Positions 34,120 to 45,387 of a DNA stretch of 64,000 bases are shown here, one piece after another. Numbering within the stretch: position 1 is the stretch's first letter; every line of letters begins with the position of its first letter. Under the pieces are notes generated by a model that saw only the letters and a program-made list of their open reading frames with translations, ran no database searches and was not told where the DNA came from. Location of the stretch: NCBI GenBank assembly GCA_003049465.1, contig PYSS01000028.1, positions 244,360 to 308,359 on the forward strand. Direction: 5' to 3'. Made by a program: the position numbers and the translations under genes. This stretch comes from Magnaporthiopsis rhizophila (Eukaryota; Ascomycota; Sordariomycetes; Magnaporthales; Magnaporthaceae).

Positions 34120-36893
34120 ATGGACATCCACCGGTGCCGCTTCGTTCCGTTTCCGACGTCGTCGATCAACAGCCTCGCCTTCAACCGCTCCTATGTCTCC
34201 GCGGGCGACAAATCGCAAAAGCAGATCCCCATACGTCTTGCTGTTGGCCGCGAAAATGGTGACGTCGAGATCTGGGACCCCCTGGAGGGCGCTTGGCATC
34301 AGGAGGTCATAATACACGGTGGCATGGGCCGTAAAATCGACGCTCTTGTCTGGGCCACGGAACGCGACGAGCCGCTCGCCGACGGCGGGGTCATGTTCGG
34401 GTCGTCCAGGCTCTTCAGCATCGGCGGCGGCCCAACCATCACCGAGTGGGATCTGGCCAAGGGCAAGGCCCGAAAACACGCCAGCGGCCAGCACGGCGAC
34501 ATTTGGTGCCTCGGGCTCCAGCCCGCCGCGCAGGGCCAGAACCCGTCCCGCCTGGTGGCTGGCACGGGCGACGGATGCTTAGCTCTGTACTCGATAGAAG
34601 ACGACGACCTGCGCCTCCAGAGGATCCTGGTGAAGTCACCGTCCAAGAAGATTCACTTCGTCAGCATCGCCTTCCAGTCCCGCCATATCGTTGCGATAGG
34701 GTGCTCTGACGCCAGCATACGCGTCTACGATATCAGGAACGGCTCTGTAGTCCGGAAGATGACGCTTGGTCGCGACCTGGCCGGCGGATCCAAGGATGTC
34801 ATCGTTTGGTGCGTCAAGACCCTGCCCAACGGCGACATTGTCTCTGGAGACTCGACCGGCCAGGTCTGTATATGGGACAGCAAGACGTACACACAGGCCC
34901 AGCGCATCCAGAGCCACAGCCAAGACGTCCTGAGTCTGGCAGTCAGCGCCAACGGCTCCGTTATTGTCAGCGGCGGTATGGATAAGAAAACCGTCTTGTA
35001 CAAGCGTATGGCCAGCCAGAACGGCCGCTGGGCTAAAGTCTTCCATCGGAGGTACCACGCCCACGACGTCAAGGCCATGGCCGCCTTCGAGGGCAGAGGA
35101 ATGAGCGTCGTTGTCTCTGGAGGTAAGATTGCCCGTCTCTCACTTGTTGCTTCGTTGTATGGACGATTTCGCGCATTCTGGGCCGTGCAACTAACCTTTC
35201 GAAAACAAAAACCCTAGGCTCCGATGCTTGTCCTGTTATCATTCCCCTCAGGGAAGCAGGGCTGGAGAACCACAGGACGTTACCGCACTTGCCACAGGCT
35301 GTTCCCGTGGCGAGCGCACCAGGGGCCCGGATCGTCGTAAGTTGGTGGGGCAGAGAGGTCCAGGTTTGGAGGCTGCCAGAACGCAAACCGGATCCCGTTG
35401 GCCTCGACAGCGAGCTCGAGGGACCAAGGCCTCCTAAGGTCCTCAAGAGGATGCTAATCAAGGGCAACTCGGACATCACATCGGCCTCCATCAGCAGCAA
35501 CGGATCCCTCTTGGTCATATCTACGACGGCCGAGCTCAAATTATTCCAGCTGGACCTCGAGTCATCGGTTTCTGCTAGAGAGGAGCTCCGGGTGGCCAGA
35601 ATATCGCTGCCTGAAAACGTCGGAAACCTAGGCGCATCCCTCTCCCGGGTATCCCCCGATGGTAAATGGATCTGTTTAGTTCGCGAAGGCAGCGAGCTGG
35701 TGGTCCTCAAAACTGCGATTGAACCATCTACTGGGCACTTTTGCGTTCATCCCGGCTCAAGTCGACAGCGACTGAAGAGACTCCATCGCGAAACCGCGCA
35801 GGCGGCATCTCTCTCGTGGATTAACACGTACAGCAGACGCATCTCGCATATTTCCTTCGCGCCAGACAGTCGAATGCTTGCGACGGCGGACCTGGCCGGC
35901 TACGTAGATACGTGGCTGGTGCGGGACGGCGTTGGCGGTCATGATGTGGAGGGTGGCGATGACGCGTTGATCGACTCGCCTCCGTCTCACGACTCCTCAA
36001 CTGACGACTCTTCTGACGACGAGGACACGGCGCGTGTTCCCGGCGGCGCATGGATTCGTAATCCAAAGGCCTCGCTAATCCCGAAGCTTCCAAGCGCCGC
36101 AACTGTCCTGTCTTTCTCAGGCGCCGCCATTCCGGAGGACCCGGCCGCACAGGACATCACCGATTGTGCTTACGAACTCTTGGCCGTCACCAGCACGTCA
36201 CGACTCCTGCTCTTCGACGCCGTTGGCGGTACCCTGGCCCCCTGGTCACGCCGAAACAAGTACATACAACTCCCGGAAGCGTTCCGCTCTAGTCGGGACC
36301 TCATCAAGGGAGCTCTGTGGCAAGGCTCGCGAGTGTGGCTCTATGGCCTCTCTTCCATTTTTATGATTGACCTGTCGCAGGACCTGCCAAACGAGAATGG
36401 TCAGGGTCAGGGACCCCGCCGCCCCAAGCAAGGGACGAAGAGGAAGCGTGACAACAACTCGACCGGAGCTGGGAGCCGGATGGAGACAGGTAGTCTCGAT
36501 TCACTCAGGGTGCAGAAGGTGGTGCCCGCAGACAATGGACGCCCAGAATGGGTTGAAATGGAGATGGATGACGCGGACGAGGCCCGGCAGGATGTGCTGG
36601 AACACGACGAAGACGACGAGTCGGACGGCGGCGAGCTCCAGGCCATGCGGGCTGGTCGCGTCGCCGAAGAAGATGAGGCTAAAGAGAAAACTGGGGGCGC
36701 TGGATGGTGGCACTCCTTCAAATATCGACCCATATTGGGTGCTGTCCCTTTGGAGTCGTCAGCTGCTGCGTCCACGCCGGGGGCTGTCCACTTGGAGATG
36801 GCTCTTGTGGAGCGGCCGCTCTGGGATGTGCTGCCTCCAAGGTATGTAGCGGACAACGAGAAAGATGACAGGGTGTCTCGAGACTACCCTTGA
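34120..36893 (+). CDS. utp4: U3 snoRNP / small-subunit processome WD40 protein UTP4
   Basis: This is a subunit of the UtpA (t-Utp) complex that starts pre-18S rRNA processing and supports rDNA transcription in the nucleolus. It has two exons, 34120-35122 and 35218-36893; the 95-nt intron (GTAAGA...CCCTAG) joins G|GC. The product is 892 residues, close to known UTP4/Cirhin lengths. The N-terminus (MDIHRCRFVPFPTSSINSLA) and repeated WD units (LAVGRENGDVEIWDP, GDIVSGDSTGQVCIWDS, IVSGGMDKKTVLYKR) fill the first half. The family motif LPHLPQ..PVASAPGARIVVSWW follows the intron. An acidic/basic stretch at about residues 620-800 includes a KRKRD nuclear signal. The tail carries the family signature LVERPLWDVLPPRY. 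The start has a good context (GCGCCATGG). Confidence 0.95.
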
Positions 36894-39800
36894 AGACCAA
36901 AGGTCAGTCGGATATCTCCAAGTTTGCGGAGCAGATGTGCATCTAGGTAGCCGGTAACTATGGAGGCGTGGAGGTTGCTAGGAGTCAGATGTGAAATAAA
37001 CTGACCGAGCGGTCATCTATCTACGTCTCGATCAACCACGCATATGGTCTGCACCCATCCCGCCTCAGTGGTGTCTTTGGTAGGAAGCTACCCTCCAGTT
37101 GATACCAAGGTTTGCAGAAGAAAGAAAAGGAGTGACAGGTACGGGTTTCCTGCCACATAATCGGATGTGCGAATCTCCCAGCTCGACCGCGCGGTCCTGT
37201 TCCCAAGCTAGACTCGGAACAGCTCGTTTCTTATCCGGCGGAAGACAAACAACCCATTGGTTCTCGCTATCACTTCTATGGCTGTGCACCTCGATTATGC
37301 CGACACGTTCGATTTACATACCTACCTACCTAGGTACGGAACGGGAGTCTATTCGTCCGGACACTTCCCAAGATGTTAACCAATCAAGCAGGGGACAAGG
37401 CAAAAATAAGCACGGACTGTGGGAAGCTACGGGGTAAGCATAGATACACGGCAAGCCGTGATAGGCGGCAGGGATGGACGCTCTAAGTCATTCGCGAAGC
37501 TTTGGGTCCAAAACGAGCGTGCGGCGGCGTCATGTAAATGTATCTTTGTGGAAGGAGAGGGGGCCCCGACGCTCACGACGACGCGCGTCTGGCTCCCTGC
37601 CATGTGCATACGCTTCCTGTTTACGACACGGACATTGGGACGAGCTGCCCCGGAGCAGCAGTTCCTGACTCTTGGTCTGTGTCCGCTTGGCGCCAGTCCA
37701 GATGCGTCAGCGCGGAGAGAGCTCGTGTGAGACCATTTTGGGGCGGTTTCGGCCGTTATTGGCCAGGAAGAGTTTTTTTTTTTTTTTTTTCTTCTTCTTC
37801 TTCTTTTTCGACGCTTGCGATCCTTTGCTGGGTGAGACGTTATGGTGGGAGATGTCTGTCGTCGTCAGGTGCCATGGATGCGGAGTGAAGTGGAGGGCTC
37901 CGAAAGGCTGCAATGCAAGAAAGGCACCGGGCAGCCGGCGAGTAGGGTTTTCCAAGACTGGGTACTGGGTGCTTCTCGATTCACAATCAAGTATACGAAT
38001 AGCCGTTTTCTTCGATCGGATTTTCATTTTTTCCACATTTTTGTTTCTGTTCTCCCTTGCTCTTTTCCATCTGTCAATCCGGAAGACGGTCGTCAGTGCG
38101 GATAACCAGGGCCAGGGATCGGACAAAGTGGCAACGCGCAAGAGGGCGGGCATGTGGTGGACTGGGGGCCACGCAATCCCCACGGACTTATCAGACGATG
38201 CGCGCACACCCCTGGCGCGGCACCTGACAAACCTTGGGTGGGCGGACCGCGCGCAACGGGAGGCCATTCGTGGCCAGCCAGGATGTGAGCTCCTTCTTCC
38301 GGCAGGAAGCGGCGAAGAAGAAGAAGAAGAAGGACGAAAAAAAAAAAAAAAAAAAAGCGTCATCATATCCGCCACCACCGCGGCGCATGGCTCTTTGATT
38401 GCTTTGAGGATCGACACAGCTTTCTCTGTCTGCGGCTCCGACCCCACTCCACCCTCCCTGATTTAGACGGCTGCCGCACACCCTGAGCGGCGTCGGCGTC
38501 GATGTCCACGTGACGCGTCCGGCTGGCTGTGTTCAGCCATCCACGAGCCGGACGCTGATGGGTAATAGGCATGTCTCGCATTGGCTTCCGGCCTGCGTGG
38601 CAGCAGACCTGTTCACCGCTGGCTGCCCTTGTTCGTGAGTTCGTGAGCTAACGTCTTGGAGGATGGCATTGTCCAGAGGGCGGAATCAGGGCAGGAACCT
38701 GGGCTTCTGGTAAAGTGCTCAGTCGCCATGGCTGGCCGCGCGTTGGGGGGTTACCTATCGTTATCGGCCTCCCCACACTGCCTGGATGCCAACACCTTGC
38801 TGCCATTTCCGATGGAATGGTGGTAGCGGTGACCACACCCCCCGGTCGCCGTCATCATCCGTGGTGGGGTCGGGACAAATGTCGGTCTTTGTTCTTTATT
38901 TTTTTTTTTTTTTATCATTACGGCAGCATCCAGCCGGCAGGCCTGCGTAGCCACTGCTAGTCTAGCCCAGCGATTATGCCCATTGGCGTATGGCACGCCC
39001 TTCCCATTGTTACTTCCCCGGGCGCACAGAGGGAGCTTCGCTACTGGGGAGGGCTGACAGGCCGCTGGCAGATAGATCCAGGTGCGTAGCACAATTGCAT
39101 CACGTCGTACGTATGGTTTATGAATCTCGGGCGTGATTTGCAGGGCCGGGCGAGGACACGGGACGTGATATCAAGGTGGGTATAAGAAAGGCACGCTAAC
39201 AAGGGTGCCAGGGCTAGGACTCTCGAGCCGACATGGTAGTAGAAATGAAACCAAGAGCGCCGAGCCAGATGGGTGACGGAGCCCCTACAGAGCCTCAACT
39301 TTATCGCAGAAACTAAACTTTCTCCTCTTTTTTTTTTTTTTTTTTTTTTCTTCGCTTCATTTGTCCGAACCGAATGTAAAAAGACGAATGAAAACTTTAC
39401 GCCACGTGCATCTCGGTATGTATGAGGACAGACTGGCATTTATTGTCACAGCTCTTTGGGAGGGGACCCAAGGTGTCTGGGGAGCAAGCAAATAAAGATG
39501 CCGGGCTGGTGGTGCAATTCTCCAATTCTGTCAAAAAAAAGTGCCTTGTCCCGAGGCCTCAATTCAAATGTGAGCCCAGGCCGGCAGAAACGGCAACAGG
39601 AACTGCAAACAGGTGAGGGGCCAGGGTGGGCTCGTCCCCATTCCGCGGCCCGGTCTGGCTGGGCGTAGGTAACAGCGACTACGCCAGGCACAGCTGCTAG
39701 GAAGTCAGCTGCACAGTGTCGACCACTGCCTGGAGCTTCTGGAAGCAAAGCCGGCACTGCGGCAATCTGGGGTGCTGATGGGCTGCGAGCCAAGGCGGCT

Positions 39801-40838
39801 GCCAGTGCGAGCAGCCAGTGCGCCGAGGCCAGGCCGTGCGCCCTCCAACTCAAAAAGGGATTCCGTCACCGTACCGTGTACCTCTACTGGCCTTTGGACC
39901 GGGGGAGGGCCCATGTGGGACTCGCAGTTGATGGCGCAGTCGACGACTTAGTCGGATCCACCCGCAGTGTCCACGTCCTATTGGCTCGGCTGGCCCACGA
40001 CGCGCGTTCACGAACGATCGGTTGCTTTCCCCCTCCCGCCCATAGCTTACGTTTGCACTTCGTCTCTCTTGTCACTCCAGGCCACAGCCCCCACCAATTG
40101 CGCTGTCGCCTGGGCCTGACGGTACTTCGCCCTTCGACTCTTGCTCTCGCCCGACGTACGCAACGCCTGGGGAGTGCTGCGTCGCCCGCTCCAGCCTTTA
40201 CGACGCTGCCACCCTGAGCCGTCTTGCCGTCTATTATCCACCACCCGTGCCGTCAATCCGCTTTTCTTCCTCTCCTCCCCGAAACCTGCCCCTTCTCTGC
40301 TGCCGGCCATCCTTTACACCGCGGGCTCACCTGCCTGGCCGCTGCACTCGATTGCCGTCCCCACGCCGCCCAAACTCGTCGGTTGTCGTTCCAAACAAAC
40401 ATCGCAGCCCTTGCTGCCGACAACTGCCTTGCCTGCCTGCCCCTGTCGATACCGGGCCAACACACCCAACACCCCAACCTGCGCGATACATCATCAAGCC
40501 CTGCGACGGACACCAATCAACAGTCCGTGCCACACTACCAGTAACGATATCGAGAGCTCGTATCCGGTAGCTGGGGTGAGCGCGAGGGAGGACTCAAGAC
40601 CGGGAGGGAACACGGGGGACCTTGGTCTTGCGGGTGTGTTCGTGTGCGTGTGCTTGTGTCTGTGTTCGCGCGCGTGCCTGTATACGTGTGCGTCATACAG
40701 AACCACTCGGGCATATTCTCGAGTGATCACGGTCGACGGCGGTATCCGATCGGTACAGAGTAACCCGACTCCGACCTCGACAACAGACCGGCCGACGAGG
40801 CGCGATCCCGCCAACTCTGTACCAAGTCCCTCAGTGCG
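36894..40838. other. 3.9-kb region between UTP4 and PNG1, no gene seen
   Basis: No frame shows a known domain or a credible splice pattern. Simple tracts are common: T run and CTT repeats at 37771-37808, GAA repeats and an A run at 38311-38356, T runs near 38899 and 39330-39349, and a GT-rich stretch at 40635-40690. The last 700 bases are probably promoter and leader of PNG1. GGGGTGAGCG near 40577 could be the donor of a 5' UTR intron, but I cannot fix its acceptor. Confidence 0.45.
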
Positions 40839-42352
40839 ATGGCCTCGGATCAGGATGGCTCCGGGCCACGCGCCGACGAGTATGGCGAGGAGTGGGCGAA
40901 GGACCTGCGCCAGCGATTCGAGCGACTGCTCCGGACCAAGCGCCTCAACGAGCTCGATCGATCACGGTCCCGCCAGGACTCCCGGGCATCTAGAGACAGC
41001 AGCCCGGCACCCGGCCACGGCTTCTCTTCTCCCTCATCGCCGTCACGTCCGTCAACCTCACAGGCCAGCCAGTCCGCGGCAACACCGCCATCGTACTCGT
41101 CATTACGAAACCTCCCCAAGATACCAACGCCTCCCGCCGCGGGCGATAAGGAGTCACAAAAATTTAGAAACTTATTAATCACACTGTCGACCACGCCGAC
41201 AAAGTACGAGAACCCAGGCCTCTTAGACGAGGCGCTTCAGGTCATCCCACTGGATCGCATATACGGCGAGGCTGAGGAAGAAGCGCAAGTGCTTCAGGCT
41301 CAGGCCGAGAGTTTGGGAGATGGGTCCTCTCCTGAATGGGGATACCAGGACTGTGTCATCCGCGCGCTCTTGAGGTATGTTGATCTCCTTGGCCCCTCGC
41401 CCCTGTCACCGTCTCGTAGATGGTCATTTTATGGAAGCCAGACGACGGTTGGCTGACTCACTTCGCAATCAGGTGGTTCAAGCGGTCGTTTTTCACTTGG
41501 ATCAACAATCCACCATGCCCGATATGCATGTCACCAACCATGGCCCAGGGCAAGACGGCGCCGACGCCCGAAGAGAATGCGTGCGGTGCCCTGCTGGTCG
41601 AGCTGTATCGCTGCTCAAACGCCGAGTGTGGCGCGTACGAGCGCTTTCCTCGCTACAGCGACGTCTGGAGGCTACTGCAGACACGGCGTGGCCGGTGCGG
41701 CGAGTGGGCAAACTGCTTCAGCATGCTTTGCCGCGCCGTCGGCAGCCGGGTGCGCTGGGTGTGGAACCAGGAGGATCACGTTTGGACCGAGATATACTCG
41801 GAGCACCAGAGGCGGTGGATCCATGTCGATGCCTGCGAAGAGGCATGGGACAACCCCCGCCTCTACACTGAGGGCTGGGGCAAGAAGATGTCATACTGCG
41901 TGGCCTTTTCCATCGACGGAGCCACCGACGTGACGCGGCGCTATGTCCGCAAGAGCGAGTACTCTCTCGAGAGGAACAAGTGTCCAGAGGAAGTGATGCT
42001 CTACATCATGCAGGAGATCAAGAACATCCGACGAGCCAACATGAGCAAGGATGAACGGTTCCACCTGGAAAAAGAAGACTCCAGGGAGGATCGAGAGCTG
42101 CGACAGCACGTCGTCAACTCGATCGCACAGGCCGTGACTCGACTGGTGCCCAACCCCGCCGGTTTTGCATCCGGCTCGGGCTCTGGTCGTGGCGGCGTTG
42201 GGTCCGCGTCCGAGGACACCAAGGTGCCTGCAGAGCAGCCAGGTCGTCAGAGCGGCAATGCCGGGTGGGTCGCTTCACGGGGCGAGGACGGCAGGAGACA
42301 CCAGCCATACCAGCCACCGAGAGATCCCAACGACCGACGAGACTTCTCCTGA
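40839..42352 (+). CDS. png1: PNG1 (peptide:N-glycanase family), catalytic Cys replaced by Ala
   Basis: This is a transglutaminase-fold protein of the cytoplasmic peptide:N-glycanase family, which removes N-glycans from misfolded glycoproteins leaving the ER. It has two exons, 40839-41374 and 41473-42352; the 98-nt intron joins AG|G. The product is 471 residues. The N-terminal 110 residues are Ser/Pro-rich. Zinc ligands are CPIC (194-197) and CSNAEC (226-231). The core reads GRCGEWANCF (252-261), EDHVW (279-283) and HVDAC (296-300). His281 and Asp298 of the triad remain, but the Cys of GEWCN is Ala258 (codon at 41708), so glycanase activity is not expected. To my knowledge Neurospora crassa PNG1 is likewise enzymatically inactive yet needed for polar growth. 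The C-terminal tail is Gly/Ser-rich. Confidence 0.93.
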
Positions 42353-43198
42353 CGCTCGCCGCTGCTTGGCGTCTTAATCACCATATTATATCATATATAC
42401 CACCTTTCCCCATTTATCTACCACCAACCGACTCCTCGCCGTCCAAGTGCCGCCTGTGGACGGAGCGCCCGGGATCCATATGGCCCTTCCGAGGAGTCAT
42501 TTCTAATACCTCGAGAGCCTATGCATCCACACCAGGCCGGGTCACTCTCACATCTCATCAATGAGCCTCTAGCATAGACATGGCGTTTATTTTCCTTTGT
42601 TTCTTCATCCCATGATGGACATATACATACGTCCTCTCTTTTGTTTCCTCGATTTTTTTCTTACTTCGATTTTTTCTCTTTAAACCTTGTTTTCTTTGGT
42701 ATAACTCCTTCCAGGGCCGCTTGCCACCCGATGTGGCGAAGCGCAGAAATGTATCTACTACCCGGCGATATAGCCAATTCTCATTTGTTCATGATTTCCC
42801 TTGGTCGGTAGCTCCGGGACTCAACCGCTTCGCCTCGGCAGCGGCCGCAGTTTTATTGGATGGCGCAGACGGCATCGGAGGGCAAAGATAAAGGCGACGT
42901 TTTAACGAGCAATGAAAGCAACGACCGCGGCGCCGGCCTTGCACACGTGCTCGGGCGTTTTTTTGAGGGGATAAGCAACTTGCGATTTCTGTTTTCTCTC
43001 AAGAGTTTATGGGACCAGACATGGCATCTCAGGACCCTAGCCGGTGACGACATGGTTCTCTTGAGATGGGGACTGCCAGCCTCATGGCCACCCCAGTAGA
43101 GTATATCCTCCAGTATATCCACTTATCAAGTATTCTCATGCCATCTTATCGTCGCCTGTTTTGTGTATGTTCATATCCTCCTTCACTTCGACGCAGAT
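42353..43198. other. Region between convergent PNG1 and chitinase genes
   Basis: 846 bases between two facing stop codons. It must hold both 3' UTRs and contains T-rich stretches near 42645-42700. No gene is seen. Confidence 0.5.
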
Positions 43199-43457
43199 CT
43201 AGGAACAGATACCAAACGCTCGTTGACACCCATCACCACAATACACGGCTGACTGGCCGCAATACCCATACTTGCTGCAGCAAAGCGGGCTTAGACACTT
43301 GGGAAGCGACGTGCCACAAGCCCCTGGATTCGAGGACGGAGTAGGGCTTGGCTTCGGTGCCTGGGACGCGAAGGGAGAGTCGCATGGTCAGCGGGCGGGG
43401 AAAACAGTTTTTTTTTTTTTTTGTCTTTTTTTTTGTTTCGCACAGGCTATCTCTGTC

Positions 43458-43490
<33 letters not shown>

Positions 43491-44834
43491 TGCCTTTCTT
43501 TTACTCACCGGAGGACACTGCCGTAGCCTGCTATTAGCGCTCGCACGCACGAGCGCGTCCTTGGCCGACGAGTAGAAGCCCAATGGCCGAGACGACGTCG
43601 GGGCGGCGTGCGTGGCGTCCCAGATGGCGACGCCGCCGAACTGGGCCCGGCAGTAGTAGGCCTCGACGAGGCGTCTGGCCGCCTCGGGCGGGATGTACTG
43701 CCCAGCCACCGCGCCCTTGGCCCCGCCCGGCAGCCCTACCAGCAGCCGGGCGCCCTGGCTGGGCGTGCCGCCGATGTGTCGGGCCCAGTCGTCAAAGGTG
43801 AAGCCTGCCGTGTTGGGCGGCTTGCCGCTGGCGGGCGTGAAGGACGGGTTCGACTGGGCCCAGCGGGCGGCGGAGCAGGTTTGGGTGTTGTAGAACTCTA
43901 GGACGTTTTCATGGTAAAAACGGTCAGTGGGGCTTGTCTTGTTACTTTGCCTCCTAGGGCTGCTGCTGGGTGGGGGGCGCGTGGTTGCACTCAACGTATA
44001 AACAGGGCGTCGAAGGGGACCGCGAATATGACGGCGCTCAGGTTCGCGTCCGGCACGACGCACTGGGGGCTGGCGGTCAGGTACCGCGGCTTCTGGCGCC
44101 CGCGCGGCGACGCGAAGTGGGCGCGCAGGCGGGACGCGAGGGCGCGGTAGCCGGCGCCGCCGTCGGTGGGCGGACGCTCGATGTCGAGGTCGAAGCCGTC
44201 GAGGTCGACAGCGTCAAAGGGGCGCGGCAGGCGGCTGGCCGGGTCGCGCGGGCCGAACATGGCCCACAGCTGGTCGGCCAGGGCCTGGCCGGCCGCCGCG
44301 CCCGTCAGCTGGTAGCCCAAGGCGCCGCCGCCCAGGCTCAGCAGCACCTTCTTGCCGTAGAGGCCCTGGCAGGTCGCGAGCTGGGACCGGAGGATGGGGC
44401 AGTCGGCCTGCAGCGCGTTCTTGCTGCGGCCCGGCCCGGGCCCGGCGTAGACTGCGCCCCGGCACTGGTTGCCGAAGTTGCTGCCGGGATACCCGTTCGC
44501 CTGCGCTGGGAAGAGGTGGATGAAGGAGAGGATGATGACGTCGATGCTGGGCTCCTTGCAGTACTGCAGGAGTTCCTTTTGGTTCGGTCCCTGGCCCTGT
44601 CGTGGGTCATCGATCCAGGGAGTAGTCGGGCCCAGTTAGAGAAACAGCCAACTTGACAAGACTCCGTCTCTTTCCCAGGGCTTGCACAGAGCACTGATCT
44701 GTGTGTATAAAAACTTACATAGTACACGGCGACATTGGTTTTCGCCGCCAAGCTGAAGCCGGCCTCCGCCTCTGGTAGAGCGAGGAGAAGGTCGCGATTA
44801 GGAGCTGCGCGCAGCTGGGAAACGTCCTCGCCAT
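43199..44834 (-). CDS. Class III chitinase (GH18) with C-terminal CBM18 chitin-binding module
   Basis: This is a probable secreted endochitinase cutting beta-1,4-GlcNAc polymers. The supported exons are: A ending at 44719 (TNVAVYY), B 44596-43996, C 43897-43509 and D 43360-43199. Phases agree across A|B (VYY|GQGPNQ), B|C (FI|QFYNTQT) and C|D. The catalytic DxxDxDxE is intact as DGFDLDIE, with the Glu codon at 44177-44179. Exon D adds a 53-residue tail: a Pro/Ser linker and a hevein-like module (CLSPLCCSKYGYCGQ, then VYCGDGCQ), which is CBM18. The start is unresolved. The first ATG (44834) begins a plausible signal peptide, MARTFPSCAQLLIATFSS, but in a different frame from PEAEAGFSLAAKTNVAVYY. 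That frame is open back to 44877 without an ATG. Either a frameshift or an unseen upstream exon is needed. Confidence 0.85.
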
Positions 44835-45387
44835 TCTCGTCAATTTTAGACCATGAATCGGAGGCCTGATGCGGCAAGAGGCAGTCTGAGTTTGCCTTTC
44901 TCTCTCTCTCCCTCTCGGCTTGCCCCTTTTCTCATCTCTGTTGCAGTGGGCGGGACTCGGCCTTAAGTGACAAAGACAGGCGTCGGGGCATGTCGATCAG
45001 CCACGGGGGCGACAAAGAGGCGCGCTAGGTCAAGTCCCTCAAACTATCGAGGCGCGTCATGCGAAGTTCACATCGGGTAGTAAGTGTCGTGGTGCGGCAT
45101 GGGAGTGTCTCGGAAACAAGTGTGGAATGGAGAGAAAGACGGCGGCAACTTTAAGTTGTTTCGGTGCCCCTTGTGAGAGAACGCAGAAGCTTGGCGAGAC
45201 ACGGCCATTTGATTGCTCTATATCTAAACAGCCACCACCTCCACCATCAAAGTCACCCCGCGCCGGCGTCGAGACTCACAAATATTAGTACAGTGATCCG
45301 TCTCAGTCGGCCCCGGCCACGTCCCTCGCAACGCACCATTTTCGACGACTTGTCGGGCAGGCGAACCCGTGACGGTCAAGCAAACAC
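44835..45387. other. Region between chitinase start and MPP-beta stop
   Basis: 553 bases holding the chitinase promoter and the 3' end of the next gene, both on the minus strand. A GA-rich tract (reverse complement of TCTCTCTCTCCCTCTC) lies near 44900-44920. No gene is seen. Confidence 0.45.

Noticed and set aside
39446..39853. 135-residue minus-strand frame with a hydrophobic N-terminus, possibly a small secreted protein
   Set aside because: It has no cysteine pattern typical of effectors, no family resemblance, and overlapping frames of equal quality. I left it out for lack of support.
40141..41178. 345-residue plus-strand frame overlapping the start of PNG1
   Set aside because: It is Thr/Pro/Arg-rich low-complexity sequence in the PNG1 leader, and its end overlaps the real PNG1 exon in another frame.
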